Source: Actinacidiphila yanglinensis
GTDB lineage: Bacteria; Actinomycetota; Actinomycetes; Streptomycetales; Streptomycetaceae
Direction: 5' to 3'
NCBI RefSeq assembly: GCF_900107965.1
Contig: NZ_FNVU01000006.1
Span: 451,337 to 515,336 of the forward strand
Length of the DNA stretch: 64,000 nucleotides
A program made the translations under genes and the position numbers. Shown here in pieces: positions 32,681-41,548 of this stretch (position 1 is the stretch's first letter; each line of letters begins with the position of its first letter). The notes beneath the pieces were generated by a model. The model searched no databases and was not told the origin of the DNA. It saw only the letters and a program-made list of their open reading frames with translations.

Positions 32681-34003
32681 ATGGACGCGCAGCACAGCGG
32701 GCACGGGGACGAGGGCAAGGACCTCGACTACCAGCCGGGCTTCGGCAACGAGCACAGCACCGAGGCCGTACCAGGAGCGCTCCCGGTCGGTCGCAACGCC
32801 CCGCAGCGCGCGCCCTTCGGGTTGTACGCCGAGCAGCTCAGCGGCACCGCCTTCACCGAGCCCCGCTCGCACAACCGCCGCAGCTGGCTCTACCGCATCC
32901 GCCCGTCCGCCGCGCACCCGCCCTTCCACCGCGTGCCGAACGGGGCGTTGCGCAGCGCCCCCTTCCAGGACGTGGACCCGGACCCCAACCGGTTGCGCTG
33001 GGGCCCGCTGCCCCTCCCCGAGGAGCCCACGGACTTCGTCCAGGGCCTGATCACCGTGGGGGGCAACGGAGACGTGCTGCGCCGTGAGGGCATCGGCATC
33101 CACTGGTACGCGGCCAACACCTCGATGCAGAACCGGGTCTTCTCCTCCGCGGACGGCGAGTTCCTGATCGTTCCCCAGCAGGGCGCCCTACTGCTGCGTA
33201 CCGAACTCGGCCTGCTGCGTGCCGAACCGGGCCATGTCGCCCTCCTCCCGCGCGGCGTCCGCTTCCGGGTGGAGCTCCCCGACGCGACCGCCCGGGGCTA
33301 CGTGTGCGAGAACTACGGCCGGCCGTTCCAGCTCCCCGACCTCGGTCCCATCGGCGCCAACGGGCTGGCGAACGCCCGCGACTTCCTCGCCCCGGTCGCC
33401 GCCTACGAGGACCGCGACGAGAGCATCGAGGTGGTCAACAAGTTCGGCGGCAACCTGTGGGCGGCCGAGTACGACCACTCCCCGCTCGACGTGGTGGCCT
33501 GGCACGGCACTCACGTGCCCTACCTGTACGACCTGCACCGTTTCAACGTCCTGGGGTCGATCAGCTACGACCACCCCGACCCGTCGATCTTCACCGTCCT
33601 GACCTCCCCCTCGGACACCCCCGGCCTCGCGGGCGCGGACTTCGTGGTGTTCGCCCCGCGCTGGCTCGTCGGCGAGGACACCTTCCGGCCCCCGTACTTC
33701 CACCGGAACGTGATGTCGGAGTTCATGGGCCTGGTCGAGGGCGCTTACGACGCGAAGGCCGAGGGCTTCGTCCCCGGCGGCGCCTCCCTGCACAACATGA
33801 TGTCCGCGCACGGCCCGGACCGGACCACCTTCGACCGTGCCAGCAGCGCGGAACTGCGGCCGCAGAAGATCGACGACGGGCTCGCGTTCATGTTCGAGAC
33901 CCGCTGGCCGGTCGTCCCGACCGCGCACGCACTGACGGCGGGACACCGCCAGGAGCGATACGACGCGGTGTGGGAGGGACTTGAGAGAAACTTCCGACCG
34001 TGA
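32681..34003 (+). CDS. hmgA: homogentisate 1,2-dioxygenase
   Basis: A 440-residue protein, the standard length. It opens the ring of homogentisate with O2 to give maleylacetoacetate in phenylalanine/tyrosine catabolism. The non-haem iron ligands are readable: His and Glu in [18 protein letters not shown] and the second His in [15 protein letters not shown]. The N-terminus [19 protein letters not shown] and the [11 protein letters not shown] block are family-specific. Its stop overlaps the GTG of a GntR gene (GTGA). Fumarylacetoacetase, maleylacetoacetate isomerase and 4-hydroxyphenylpyruvate dioxygenase genes are not in the window, so the pathway is dispersed as is usual in Streptomyces. Confidence 0.96.
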   Translation: MDAQHSGHGDEGKDLDYQPGFGNEHSTEAVPGALPVGRNAPQRAPFGLYAEQLSGTAFTEPRSHNRRSWLYRIRPSAAHPPFHRVPNGALRSAPFQDVDPDPNRLRWGPLPLPEEPTDFVQGLITVGGNGDVLRREGIGIHWYAANTSMQNRVFSSADGEFLIVPQQGALLLRTELGLLRAEPGHVALLPRGVRFRVELPDATARGYVCENYGRPFQLPDLGPIGANGLANARDFLAPVAAYEDRDESIEVVNKFGGNLWAAEYDHSPLDVVAWHGTHVPYLYDLHRFNVLGSISYDHPDPSIFTVLTSPSDTPGLAGADFVVFAPRWLVGEDTFRPPYFHRNVMSEFMGLVEGAYDAKAEGFVPGGASLHNMMSAHGPDRTTFDRASSAELRPQKIDDGLAFMFETRWPVVPTAHALTAGHRQERYDAVWEGLERNFRP

Positions 34004-34746
34004 ACTCCTTCGCCCCCGACTCGCTGGTCCTCAACCGCAAGCTGCCGCTGTGGTACCAGGTCTCGCAGTCCCTGCGGGCCTCGATACTCGGCCGGCACGC
34101 GGACGCTCCCCTCCGGCTGCCCACCGAGGACGACCTGGCCGAGCACTACGGGGTGAGCGTGCTCACCATGCGCCAGGCGCTGAAGGAGTTGGAAACCGAG
34201 GGACTGATATCCCGGCACCGCAGGCGCGGCACCTTCATCGAGCCGACCGCGCTGCGCGGAGCGCCGGTGAAGCTGCTCGGTTCGGTGGACGCCATCGTCG
34301 CCCAGCAGTCCGGCGGCCGCACCACGATCCTGTCGCACGGCCCCGTGCCCCTGCCCGCGGAGGCCGCCGAGTACTTCCCCGACCTCACCGAAGCCGTCGC
34401 CTTCCGCCGGCTGCGCCATGACGAGTCGGGCGAGCCCTCCAACTGGGCCGAGAACCACGTCCGCCCCGAACTCGCCGCCCGCATCGACCTCGCCGATCTG
34501 GAGCGCTGGCCGATGACGAAAGTGCTGCGCGATGTGCTGGGGGTGCGGATCAGCCGCATCACGGACACCTTGGAGGCGCGACTCGCCGCCCCGGACACCG
34601 CCCGCCTGCTGCACGTGCCGCTGCTCAGCCCGATACTCCACTACACCGGCGTGACGTACGACGACACGGGCCGGGCCGTCGACGTGGTCCGCATCCACTA
34701 CCGCGGCGACCGGTTCTCCTTCACCGTGACCATGGAGGCGCCCTGA
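34000..34746 (+). CDS. GntR/HutC-type transcriptional regulator (UTRA domain)
   Basis: A 248-residue regulator. The winged helix is residues ~8-75: [16 protein letters not shown], then [19 protein letters not shown] and [19 protein letters not shown] ligand domain follows (~95-245, with [20 protein letters not shown] and the final [14 protein letters not shown]). The GTG overlaps the hmgA TGA, so it is co-translated with homogentisate dioxygenase and probably regulates it in response to an aromatic or keto-acid intermediate (inference). The perfect hairpin at 32621 before hmgA is a candidate binding site. Confidence 0.9.
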   Translation: MNSFAPDSLVLNRKLPLWYQVSQSLRASILGRHADAPLRLPTEDDLAEHYGVSVLTMRQALKELETEGLISRHRRRGTFIEPTALRGAPVKLLGSVDAIVAQQSGGRTTILSHGPVPLPAEAAEYFPDLTEAVAFRRLRHDESGEPSNWAENHVRPELAARIDLADLERWPMTKVLRDVLGVRISRITDTLEARLAAPDTARLLHVPLLSPILHYTGVTYDDTGRAVDVVRIHYRGDRFSFTVTMEAP

Positions 34747-34760
34747 GGGCTCTCAGTAGC

Positions 34761-36011
34761 ATGCATACGGTGAGCGATGACGCGCCTTTGCTGGACGACC
34801 TGATGCCCTGGTCGGTGCGCCCGCTGCGGATCGGCCGCGGCTGGCCGATGGCACCAGAACCCACCTGCCTGCGGGCACGCTGGACGCTCCTCACCACCGC
34901 GTCGGACGAAGCCGCCAGAACCGCCCTGTTCCACCCGACCCGCGCCCGCGGCCCGCATACCCCCGTCGCCCAACTTCCCGGCCACCGCACCCCCACCACC
35001 GCGATCGCCCGCGAGGACGGCCGGTGCCCGGAACCGGTGCGCATCCAGCACGGACCCTTCGACCAGGAGTGGCTGATACCCGACCACCGGCTCATCGACG
35101 TGGCGCGCCCCGAGTTGTGGCGGATCGCCGACGACCGGCAGGTGTTCGCCGTCGAGCAGAGCCCGCTGCCGGACACCCAGGAGCCCGCGGTGACCTTCTG
35201 CGCGCTGCTGCCCGACGGGCGCTCACCGGCCGGCAAACCCGCCCTGATCCGACCGCTCTATCGGCAGCCCGGCGGCCGGGATCCGAACCTGGCACCGGGG
35301 CTGACCGCCTGGCTCTCCACCCGCCTGGGCACCGACGTCGACGCCGAGGGCACCTTCGCCTGGATCGCCGCAACCGCCCGCCCGGGCCGCCGGGGTTGCG
35401 TCGTGCCCCTCCCCCGCACCCCGGAGCAGTGGAGGGAAGGACTGGCCCTGGGCCGCAGATCGCTGTGGCTGCACACCCGAGGTGCCCGATACGCCGATTC
35501 CACCCAGGGCCGTGACGCCGCCCGGTTGAAGCCACCCGCCGGGAGCCGCCCCTACGTCAGGGCACCGCTGCCCGCCCGGCCCCGACCCGACGAGTTGAGG
35601 TACGACCCGGAAGAGCGCGCCCTGTGGATCGGCTCCGGCCAGGTGGCCCCCGTCACACTCGACACGTGGGAGACGACGGCAGGCGGCGTACGCGTGCTGG
35701 AGGCGTGGTACGCCCGGCGCACCACGCCGGGCGAACCCGGCTCGCTGGAAGCGCTGCGCCCCGCGGCGTGGAGCCGGACCACGACCTCCGAGCTCCTGGA
35801 ACTCATCACCGTGCTGACGCTGCTGGCCCAGTTGCGGGGAGAACAAGCGGACTTCGCGAATCAGTTGGCGACTTCGGGCGACAGCAGGGCGACCGGCGCG
35901 GTGGCGCTGCGGGCCGAGGGAGTCCTTCCGGTCCCCGGAGCCAGGCGCAGGCCCGCCTCCGTGCTGGAGCACCACGAGGAGGGCCCCGACGGGCAGTTCG
36001 CCCTGCTGTGA
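34761..36011 (+). CDS. stand-alone type ISP restriction/modification C-terminal-domain protein
   Basis: A 416-residue protein resembling the C-terminal (target-recognition-like) domain of type ISP restriction-modification enzymes. LDDLMPWSVRPLRIGRGWPM opens it, followed by ARTALFHPTRARGPHTPVAQ, VRIQHGPFDQEWLIPDHRLI and DVARPELWRIADDRQVFAVE. No helicase, nuclease or methyltransferase motif is present, and none lies next to it. It is thus an orphan domain. Such stand-alone copies are frequent in streptomycetes and their role is unknown; restriction is not implied. It starts 15 bp after the GntR gene and ends at a strong hairpin. Confidence 0.8.
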   Translation: MHTVSDDAPLLDDLMPWSVRPLRIGRGWPMAPEPTCLRARWTLLTTASDEAARTALFHPTRARGPHTPVAQLPGHRTPTTAIAREDGRCPEPVRIQHGPFDQEWLIPDHRLIDVARPELWRIADDRQVFAVEQSPLPDTQEPAVTFCALLPDGRSPAGKPALIRPLYRQPGGRDPNLAPGLTAWLSTRLGTDVDAEGTFAWIAATARPGRRGCVVPLPRTPEQWREGLALGRRSLWLHTRGARYADSTQGRDAARLKPPAGSRPYVRAPLPARPRPDELRYDPEERALWIGSGQVAPVTLDTWETTAGGVRVLEAWYARRTTPGEPGSLEALRPAAWSRTTTSELLELITVLTLLAQLRGEQADFANQLATSGDSRATGAVALRAEGVLPVPGARRRPASVLEHHEEGPDGQFALL

Positions 36012-36062
36012 GCGGTGGTTCGGCTGCGGCCGCTGGGGAGGACGGCCGCAGGAACCCACCGC
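36012..36062. terminator. hairpin terminator after the type ISP gene
   Basis: Three paired blocks in order: GCGGTGG with CCACCGC, TTC with GAA, and CTGCGGCCG with CGGCCGCAG, enclosing a 10-nt loop. It begins at the base after the stop, and the convergent small gene ends at 36097. Confidence 0.8.
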
Positions 36063-36096
36063 GTGGACAGCGGGATGTACGCGAACTGCTCGCGAG

Positions 36097-36360
36097 TCAG
36101 CCCCGGTTGCCGAAGAGGGACCTCCGCAGTCGGCGCAACGGCGCGAACAGGGAGACCCGGGCACCCTTGTTTGTCTTGGTGTGCGCCGTGTTGCGCGAGG
36201 TCAGCTCCCGCAACAGCACGGTCGCCTCCTCAGCCTCGCGTTGCGGCACGGCAGGGCCGGCCAGTACCGAGAGATGCCGGTCCAGACGCGCACTGGACGC
36301 CGTGGTACCGCAGTTGATGGCAGGCACTCTGGGCCTGCCGTGCATCGCTATCTGTTCCAT
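36097..36360 (-). CDS. small conserved-looking basic protein
   Basis: An 87-residue protein starting at ATG 36360, which has GGGGAGA close upstream. The middle, SARLDRHLSVLAGPAVPQRE and ATVLLRELTSRN, predicts an amphipathic helix. The end, RVSLFAPLRRLRRSLFGNRG, is strongly basic and amphipathic, suited to nucleic acid or membrane contact. I believe similar small proteins occur in other streptomycetes but cannot name a family. It converges on the type ISP gene across a terminator. Function unknown. Confidence 0.55.
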   Translation of the reverse strand: MEQIAMHGRPRVPAINCGTTASSARLDRHLSVLAGPAVPQREAEEATVLLRELTSRNTAHTKTNKGARVSLFAPLRRLRRSLFGNRG

Positions 36361-36517
36361 GACTCTCCCCACCCTATCGAGGGCACCCTGCACGGGCAGG
36401 GTAACCCTATCGCCCCCGCAACGTCACGTGCGCATCCCCCGTCCGCCTCTGTCGCCCGATTCACCTTCCCTTCAAGGGTGTTGACGCTGGAACGGACGTG
36501 CGGAGAACGCTCGCGCA

Positions 36518-37312
36518 TCATGCCCCGGCGGCGAAAGTCGACAGATAGCCCTTGGACTGACCGGCCGCGGTCGGGTGGTAGGACTCGTCCGTCGGAAGCG
36601 TGACGCTGTGCAACCACGGGGCGCCGGAGCACAGTTCGTGACCGGCGAAGACCTTGCGGACGTCGGCGAACGTGAACCCGTGGACGGCCGCACGCTTGGC
36701 GATGACCCCGTCCAGGTCGTCGGCCGCGGCGTCGATGGCCCTGCGGTCGGTGTCGCTCAGGCCGAGCAGGCAGCCGCCGGGAACTTTGTAGACATGCGGA
36801 TACCCGAGCACGACCACGTGGGCGTGCGGACCCTTGACGCGAATCCTGTCGTACAGAGTGTCGAGCAGACCCGGAAGGCGCTTGTCGACGAAGGTACGTG
36901 CCTTGGCGATCCGGGCCGTGCAGGATTTCTGCGACTCGAGGGCACAGGTCGACATGACGTCGGAGAACGCCGCGTCGTTTCCCCCCACGCTGATGCTGAT
37001 CAGGCTGGTCGCCGAGGTGACCGGTTTCAGCTGGCCGCCGGCGACGTCCGTGGTCTTGGCACCCGAGCAGGCGGTGAAGGCGAAGGACGAAGGGTGATGG
37101 GCCGCCGCCCACAACTCCGGATAGGCCCTGGTACTTCGCTTGCAGGCGCCACTGGAGGCGTCGTATCCGCCGGCGCCGACCCCGGAGGAGTAGGAGTCGC
37201 CGAGAGCGACGTAGCGGGCGGCCGCCGCGTGCGCGGAACCGGTCCCGAGCAGGCCGGCGGTGCACATGAGGGCCAACGCGGACGCGGATGAGGCGAAGTG
37301 GCGCATTTTCAT
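36518..37312 (-). CDS. secreted SGNH esterase/lipase
   Basis: A 264-residue secreted hydrolase of the Streptomyces esterase type. The signal peptide covers residues 1-29 (hydrophobic ALALMCTAGLLGTGSAHA). Block I is YVALGDSYSSGVGAG, with the nucleophile in GDS, ISVGGNDAAFSD is block III, and ESYHPTAAGQ supplies the catalytic His. Six cysteines in the mature part could make the three disulfides known in this family. ATG 37312 is preferred because AGGGAG lies 6 bp upstream; ATG 37342 lacks one. Monocistronic. Confidence 0.92.
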   Translation of the reverse strand: MKMRHFASSASALALMCTAGLLGTGSAHAAAARYVALGDSYSSGVGAGGYDASSGACKRSTRAYPELWAAAHHPSSFAFTACSGAKTTDVAGGQLKPVTSATSLISISVGGNDAAFSDVMSTCALESQKSCTARIAKARTFVDKRLPGLLDTLYDRIRVKGPHAHVVVLGYPHVYKVPGGCLLGLSDTDRRAIDAAADDLDGVIAKRAAVHGFTFADVRKVFAGHELCSGAPWLHSVTLPTDESYHPTAAGQSKGYLSTFAAGA

Positions 37313-37563
37313 GAGGGACTCCCTGGTGGGTTCACCGGCCACCCGCTCGCGACGTCGACGACGCCCTCAGGAGGGGCCATGGGTACGGAAACTGTTGGGC
37401 GGTCAACAAGGCGGTCCCGCCGCCTCGTTGGCCCCACAGAATTCATATCCGGACACATGTGCGGCAAATCAACCCTTTCGAGGGGTTTGGGAATCCGGAC
37501 GGAAGTCCGGGGCGGACCGAAAAGCGCTGGGCGATTGCCACGCGGTGCCGGATCATGGGCCCC

Positions 37564-38721
37564 ATGTCCGCCACACCCCGCGCACCGAGGAGGCACGTGC
37601 CGCCCACTTCCCCGTCCTCGGACAGGAAGGCCGCCACGGCGACCGATCCCTCCCGGGCCCTGCCCATCCACGTGCGCCTGGACGACAGCGACTCGCCGTC
37701 CGACGTCGTCGACGCCCTGTTCCTGGGCCGTTTCACCTCGGGAGAGCAACCCTTCGCACGCAGCAGTTCGCTGGAGAGCGTCAAACCGGGCCTCACCCTG
37801 GTCCCCCCGGACGCGGCCCTGCTGCGGCAGGCGCGCGACAAGGACCGCAGCGCTCTGCTGGCCGAGGGCGACGGCTGGACGATCCTGGTCTCGCGCTGGA
37901 ACCGGGGGGCCGACGTCACCGTGGCCGCGACCTCCGACGAACTCGCCGAGCAGGTGCTGAAGTCGGTCGTCGACGACGCGGAGGACGAACCGGAGCCGCA
38001 GTCCGACAACATCACCATGGGCTTCTGGTACGTCTCGCCCCGGCGCGGCCCGCACCGCACCACCCGGAAGATCTCCGCCGCCACCTGGGAGGAGCTGCGC
38101 GGCAACTACTCGGCGCCGGTGGCCGACGCGATGGACGGCCTGATGAAGCTGACCGCCGACGACGTCACCGGGCGGCTGCTGCTGCTCCACGGGCCGCCCG
38201 GCACCGGGAAGACGTCCGCGCTCCGCACGCTCGCGCGCTCATGGCGTGACTGGTGCCAGGTGGACTGCGTACTGGACCCCGAGCGCCTCTTCAACGACGT
38301 CGGCTACCTGATGGACATCGCCATCGGTGAGAACGACGACGAGGGTGGCCGGTGGCGGCTGCTCCTGCTGGAGGACTGCGACGAACTCATCCGCGGCCAG
38401 GCCAAGCACGAGACCGGCCAGGCGCTGTCGCGGCTGCTCAACCTCACCGACGGGCTGCTCGGCCAGGGCCGCAACGTCCTGGTCGGCATCACCACCAACG
38501 AGGATCTGGAGCGCCTGCACCCGGCAGTGGTCAGGCCCGGTCGCTGCCTGGCCCGCATCGAGGTCGGCCCGCTGAACCGGGAAGAGGCGGTGCGATGGCT
38601 CGGCACCGGTGAAGGCATCGGCCGTGACGGCGCCACCCTCGCCGAGTTGTACGCCTTGCGGCGCGGAGCCTCTCCCGCCCTGGCCGGACCGACCCGGACC
38701 GAAGGCGGCCTCTACCTGTGA
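37564..38721 (+). CDS. DUF5925 AAA-family ATPase
   Basis: A 385-residue ATPase. The N-terminal DUF5925-like domain (~25-185) contains VRLDDSDSPSDVVDALFLGR and ITMGFWYVSPRRGPHRTTRK. The AAA module follows with Walker A HGPPGTGKTSALR (~ residues 210-222), Walker B LLLLEDCDEL, the sensor-type ITTNEDLERLHPAVVRPGR and the Arg-finger region GRCLARIEVG. The domain order and length match streptomycete proteins of this group. The biological role is unknown. ATG 37564 is used; ATG 37555 and an upstream one at 37459 are in frame, but the added residues look non-family. It ends in a terminator shared with the convergent GntR gene. Confidence 0.82.
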   Translation: MSATPRAPRRHVPPTSPSSDRKAATATDPSRALPIHVRLDDSDSPSDVVDALFLGRFTSGEQPFARSSSLESVKPGLTLVPPDAALLRQARDKDRSALLAEGDGWTILVSRWNRGADVTVAATSDELAEQVLKSVVDDAEDEPEPQSDNITMGFWYVSPRRGPHRTTRKISAATWEELRGNYSAPVADAMDGLMKLTADDVTGRLLLLHGPPGTGKTSALRTLARSWRDWCQVDCVLDPERLFNDVGYLMDIAIGENDDEGGRWRLLLLEDCDELIRGQAKHETGQALSRLLNLTDGLLGQGRNVLVGITTNEDLERLHPAVVRPGRCLARIEVGPLNREEAVRWLGTGEGIGRDGATLAELYALRRGASPALAGPTRTEGGLYL

Positions 38722-38722
38722 C

Positions 38723-38753
38723 GGCGTACGGCGTGAACTACTCGCCGTACGCC
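38723..38753. terminator. bidirectional terminator between DUF5925 ATPase and GntR genes
   Basis: GGCGTACGGCG (38723-38733) and CGCCGTACGCC (38743-38753) form a perfect 11-bp stem with a 9-nt loop. The loop contains the stop codon of the convergent GntR gene. Confidence 0.85.
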
Positions 38754-39109
38754 GCCCGCAGGGCCTCCTCCATCGCGGCGCGGGCGGCCTCGCGGTCCAG
38801 GCCCAGGCGGCGCGCCCGCTCCGCGTAAGCGGTTGCGGCAGCGGCCACCTCGCGGGCCTGCGCGTCACCCGCCGCGATGTACGTGCCGTGCCGGCCCCGG
38901 GTCTCGATCACCCCGTCGGCCTCCAGCGCGCGGTACGCCTTCGCGACGGTGTTCGCCGCGAGCCCCAACTGCTCGGCGAGGCCGCGCACGGTGGGCAGCT
39001 TGTAGTTGACCGGGAGGAGACCGGCCCGCGCCTCCTCGGCGATCTGGGCGCGCACCTGCTCGTACGGAGCGCTGGCCGCGTCCAGATCGATCGTGATCCT
39101 CAAGCTCAT
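38738..39109 (-). CDS. short GntR-family (YtrA-type) regulator
   Basis: A 123-residue protein with only the winged helix (residues ~14-80: APYEQVRAQIAEEARAGLLP, KLPTVRGLAEQLGLAANTVA, KAYRALEADGVIETRGRHGT) and a short Ala/Arg-rich C-terminal helix for dimerisation. It is therefore of the YtrA subclass, which often controls ABC transporters, but no transporter is adjacent. Its ATG overlaps the stop of the methyltransferase-NUDIX gene (ATGA), so it is co-translated with it. A functional link to that fusion protein is suggested by context only. Confidence 0.9.
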   Translation of the reverse strand: MSLRITIDLDAASAPYEQVRAQIAEEARAGLLPVNYKLPTVRGLAEQLGLAANTVAKAYRALEADGVIETRGRHGTYIAAGDAQAREVAAAATAYAERARRLGLDREAARAAMEEALRAAYGE

Positions 39110-40242
39110 ACGCCGGATACTGGCACACCGGGCGGCGCCAGCGGCACCGCCCGGGCCGGACCGTCCGGAGCGTAGGCGATGGTGTCGCCGCTCTCGTGCA
39201 GATGGAGCAGGAAACGGTGTCCCGCCCGGTATCCGTCGATGGCCGCGCGGCAGTAGGCGACCATGTCGTCCGGCAGCTCGTCCAGCGGGTACCAGCCGAG
39301 GCCCGAGCACTTGTCGGGTTCGCGGTTGACCGGCTCGGCGTCGCCGGCCGCACGGCGCGCGACGAAGAACCAGCCGATCCTCGCCCGGCCCTCGGGGGAG
39401 CGGTGCTGCATCACCAGGGCGGCTTCCAGGTCGCCGGGGGCCAGCTCCAGCCCGATCTCCTCGCGGGTCTCCCGGAGCATGCCGCTCCTCACGTCCTCGC
39501 CGTCCTCGAGGTGCCCGGACGGCGCGTGCAGCAGGCCGTCCGCGTAGCCCGTGCCGTGCCGCCGGGACAGCAGCACCTCTTCGCCACGCAGCAGGATCAG
39601 ATGGACGTCGACGATCTCCGTGTGACGGCGGGAGGAGCGCGGGGCGGGCCGGACCACCGCCGCGTAGCGTTCGTCGGACACCGCGCGGCCCCACAGGGCC
39701 GTCTCCTGGGCAAGGTGCTCGATGTGGGTGGAACCGCCGAAGGGTGCGGTGAGTTCGGCGAGGGCATCGGCGGAGATCCCGGCCGGCGGAGATCCCCATC
39801 GACCCTCGATGAGGACGAGCCGCCCGCCGGGACGCAGCAGGTCGGCCCACCGCCGCAGCGCGGCCTCGGGATCGGGCAGGGCCCACACCACGTGGCGGAC
39901 GAGTACGACGTCGAACCCGCCTGTGCCCACGGGCGGATGGGCCGCGTCTGCGACGAGCACCCGGGCGTCCGTGCCGGCGAGCTTCGCGCGGGCCCGCCCG
40001 GCCATTCGCTCCGACCGGTCCAGCGCGACGACCCGGTGCCCGTCGGCGACCGCGAGTTGCGCGAGGCTTCCGGTGCCGCAGCCGAGGTCGAGCAGGTCAC
40101 ACGGCGACGTGGGGAGCCACGACCGCAGTCGTGTCTCCCAGGCCGACCGGACGCGCGGATCGCGCAGCCCGTGGTCGGGCTCGTCGTCGAAGTGGTCGGC
40201 GGCGGCATCCCAGTACCGCCGGTTGTCTGTCTCGGTGCTCAT
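39106..40242 (-). CDS. methyltransferase-NUDIX hydrolase fusion protein
   Basis: A 378-residue two-domain enzyme. Residues ~1-200 are a class I SAM methyltransferase (LLDLGCGTGSLAQLAVADGH motif I, VVALDRS, FDVVLVRHVVWALPDPEAAL and LRPGGRLVLIEG). Residues ~215-375 are a NUDIX hydrolase whose box is GHLEDGEDVRSGMLRETREE plus IGL; it fits Gx5Ex7REUxEExGU. VHLILLRGEEVLLSRRHGTG opens the second domain. The pairing suggests that one domain handles a nucleotide-diphosphate-linked compound and the other methylates it, but the substrates are unknown. The start has no strong ribosome site. The gene is translationally coupled to a YtrA-type GntR gene. Confidence 0.88.
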   Translation of the reverse strand: MSTETDNRRYWDAAADHFDDEPDHGLRDPRVRSAWETRLRSWLPTSPCDLLDLGCGTGSLAQLAVADGHRVVALDRSERMAGRARAKLAGTDARVLVADAAHPPVGTGGFDVVLVRHVVWALPDPEAALRRWADLLRPGGRLVLIEGRWGSPPAGISADALAELTAPFGGSTHIEHLAQETALWGRAVSDERYAAVVRPAPRSSRRHTEIVDVHLILLRGEEVLLSRRHGTGYADGLLHAPSGHLEDGEDVRSGMLRETREEIGLELAPGDLEAALVMQHRSPEGRARIGWFFVARRAAGDAEPVNREPDKCSGLGWYPLDELPDDMVAYCRAAIDGYRAGHRFLLHLHESGDTIAYAPDGPARAVPLAPPGVPVSGV

Positions 40243-40419
40243 GGGGGAAGGGTCCCATCCGCCTCTGACAGCCAGGCGACCGCTTCGCGGGAACCGCCCC
40301 GCCCGGCTCCTCCAGGGGATGTCGCATCCCGTGGAGGAGCCGACCGCGTTCCGGGTGGCCAACGAGCGTCGGATGGCACGCCTTGACGGCCGGCGGCTCG
40401 CGGACGTCCCCGCCCTGGG

Positions 40420-41280
40420 TCAACTGACCGCCGACAGGCAGGTGGTCGGGGTGGCGTGCGCGGGGTCGAGCGCGTTCGCCGCCTCGTGGAACGCGATGCG
40501 GTCGGTCAGGCCGAGGGCGACGTGCTCGGACACGTCGAGCGGGCAAAGGTTCTGGATCACCACGTTGCGGACGTTCGGGCCCGACAGCGCCTGGCTCGTG
40601 TAGGGCGTGACGACCTCGTCGTAGATGGTGGAGATCACCGTGTAGTGGACGCCGGGCACGGTGTCGCCGCCCGCGTTGAGTTGACCCAGGAAGTCCGATC
40701 CCACCAACTGGTCGGTCAGACCGGGGAGGTCGTCCCGGAGCAGGTCGACCGCGGCGGGGAAGTACGGCAGCAGTGCGTTCAGCCCGTCGAGAGTGGTGCC
40801 GTGGTTGTCCGGTGCCAGTGCGACCAGGGCATTCACCTTGGCGGCGCCACCGAGGAACTTCAGGTAGTAGCGCGGCATCATGCCGCCCTGCGAGTGGCCC
40901 ACCATGTCGACCTTGGCGGCATGGGTGGCCGCAAGTACGCGGTCGGTGAAGTCGGAGAGCTGCTGCGCCGAGTCGGCGATCGGCCCCAGCCCGCCGACCA
41001 GACTCTCGCCGGGAAGCATGCCGTAGTCGAAGGAGAAGACGCAGTAGCCGCGCGCCACGAGATAGGGGGCGAGCACGAGCCAGTTGTCGGTGCCGTTGCC
41101 GAGGGTGCCGTGCACCAGGACGACGGGCCGGGGGTGCTGGGCGGACGGGTGGCAGGAGTAGTTGTTCCAACCGCTGGTCGGCGCGGAGCCGGCGGACGCG
41201 GAGGCGACGGCGGAGGGCGCGATCGCCAGCACGGTCGTCAGCGAGAAAACGGCCAGCAGCCGTTTCCAGGGCAACCTCAT
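40420..41280 (-). CDS. secreted triacylglycerol lipase/esterase
   Basis: A 286-residue alpha/beta hydrolase with a signal peptide (residues 1-30, MRLPWKRLLAVFSLTTVLAI and the ASA region). The oxyanion-hole block is VVLVHGTLGNGTDNW, the nucleophile elbow is MVGHSQGGMMPRYYL, and the catalytic Asp and His are expected in STIYDEVVTPY and VSEHVALG. This is the compact actinobacterial class 2 lipase layout. ATG 41280 is chosen because it starts the signal peptide directly; ATG 41343 would add a non-signal leader. Monocistronic. Confidence 0.9.
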   Translation of the reverse strand: MRLPWKRLLAVFSLTTVLAIAPSAVASASAGSAPTSGWNNYSCHPSAQHPRPVVLVHGTLGNGTDNWLVLAPYLVARGYCVFSFDYGMLPGESLVGGLGPIADSAQQLSDFTDRVLAATHAAKVDMVGHSQGGMMPRYYLKFLGGAAKVNALVALAPDNHGTTLDGLNALLPYFPAAVDLLRDDLPGLTDQLVGSDFLGQLNAGGDTVPGVHYTVISTIYDEVVTPYTSQALSGPNVRNVVIQNLCPLDVSEHVALGLTDRIAFHEAANALDPAHATPTTCLSAVS

Positions 41281-41548
41281 GTGATCTCCTCGCAGGTCAG
41301 GGAAGTGGGCCAACGACGCCCGGCAGCCTGTGATCCGGATCACTTTGCTGGACTCATGACAAGTTACGCACGGGTAGAAAGATCAGGGCTAGTTGCGGGC
41401 GGGTAAAAAATGTCGTGCGGACCGGGTCCCGCCGACCTTGACCGTCCGCGGGTCGGGCCCGACCACGGCCGGGGCCGCACCGGTGAGCGCGGGCCACGGC
41501 GTCCCCTAGCCTGGTGGCGCTCGATGACACCATCGCCCGGGGGGTGGC

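Noticed and set aside
30408..36011. Biosynthetic gene cluster around exporter, hydrolase and dioxygenase
   Set aside because: No polyketide, NRPS, terpene cyclase or RiPP gene is present; homogentisate dioxygenase is ordinary catabolism.
34761..36360. Active restriction-modification locus
   Set aside because: Only a C-terminal-type domain is present, without nuclease, helicase or methyltransferase motifs.
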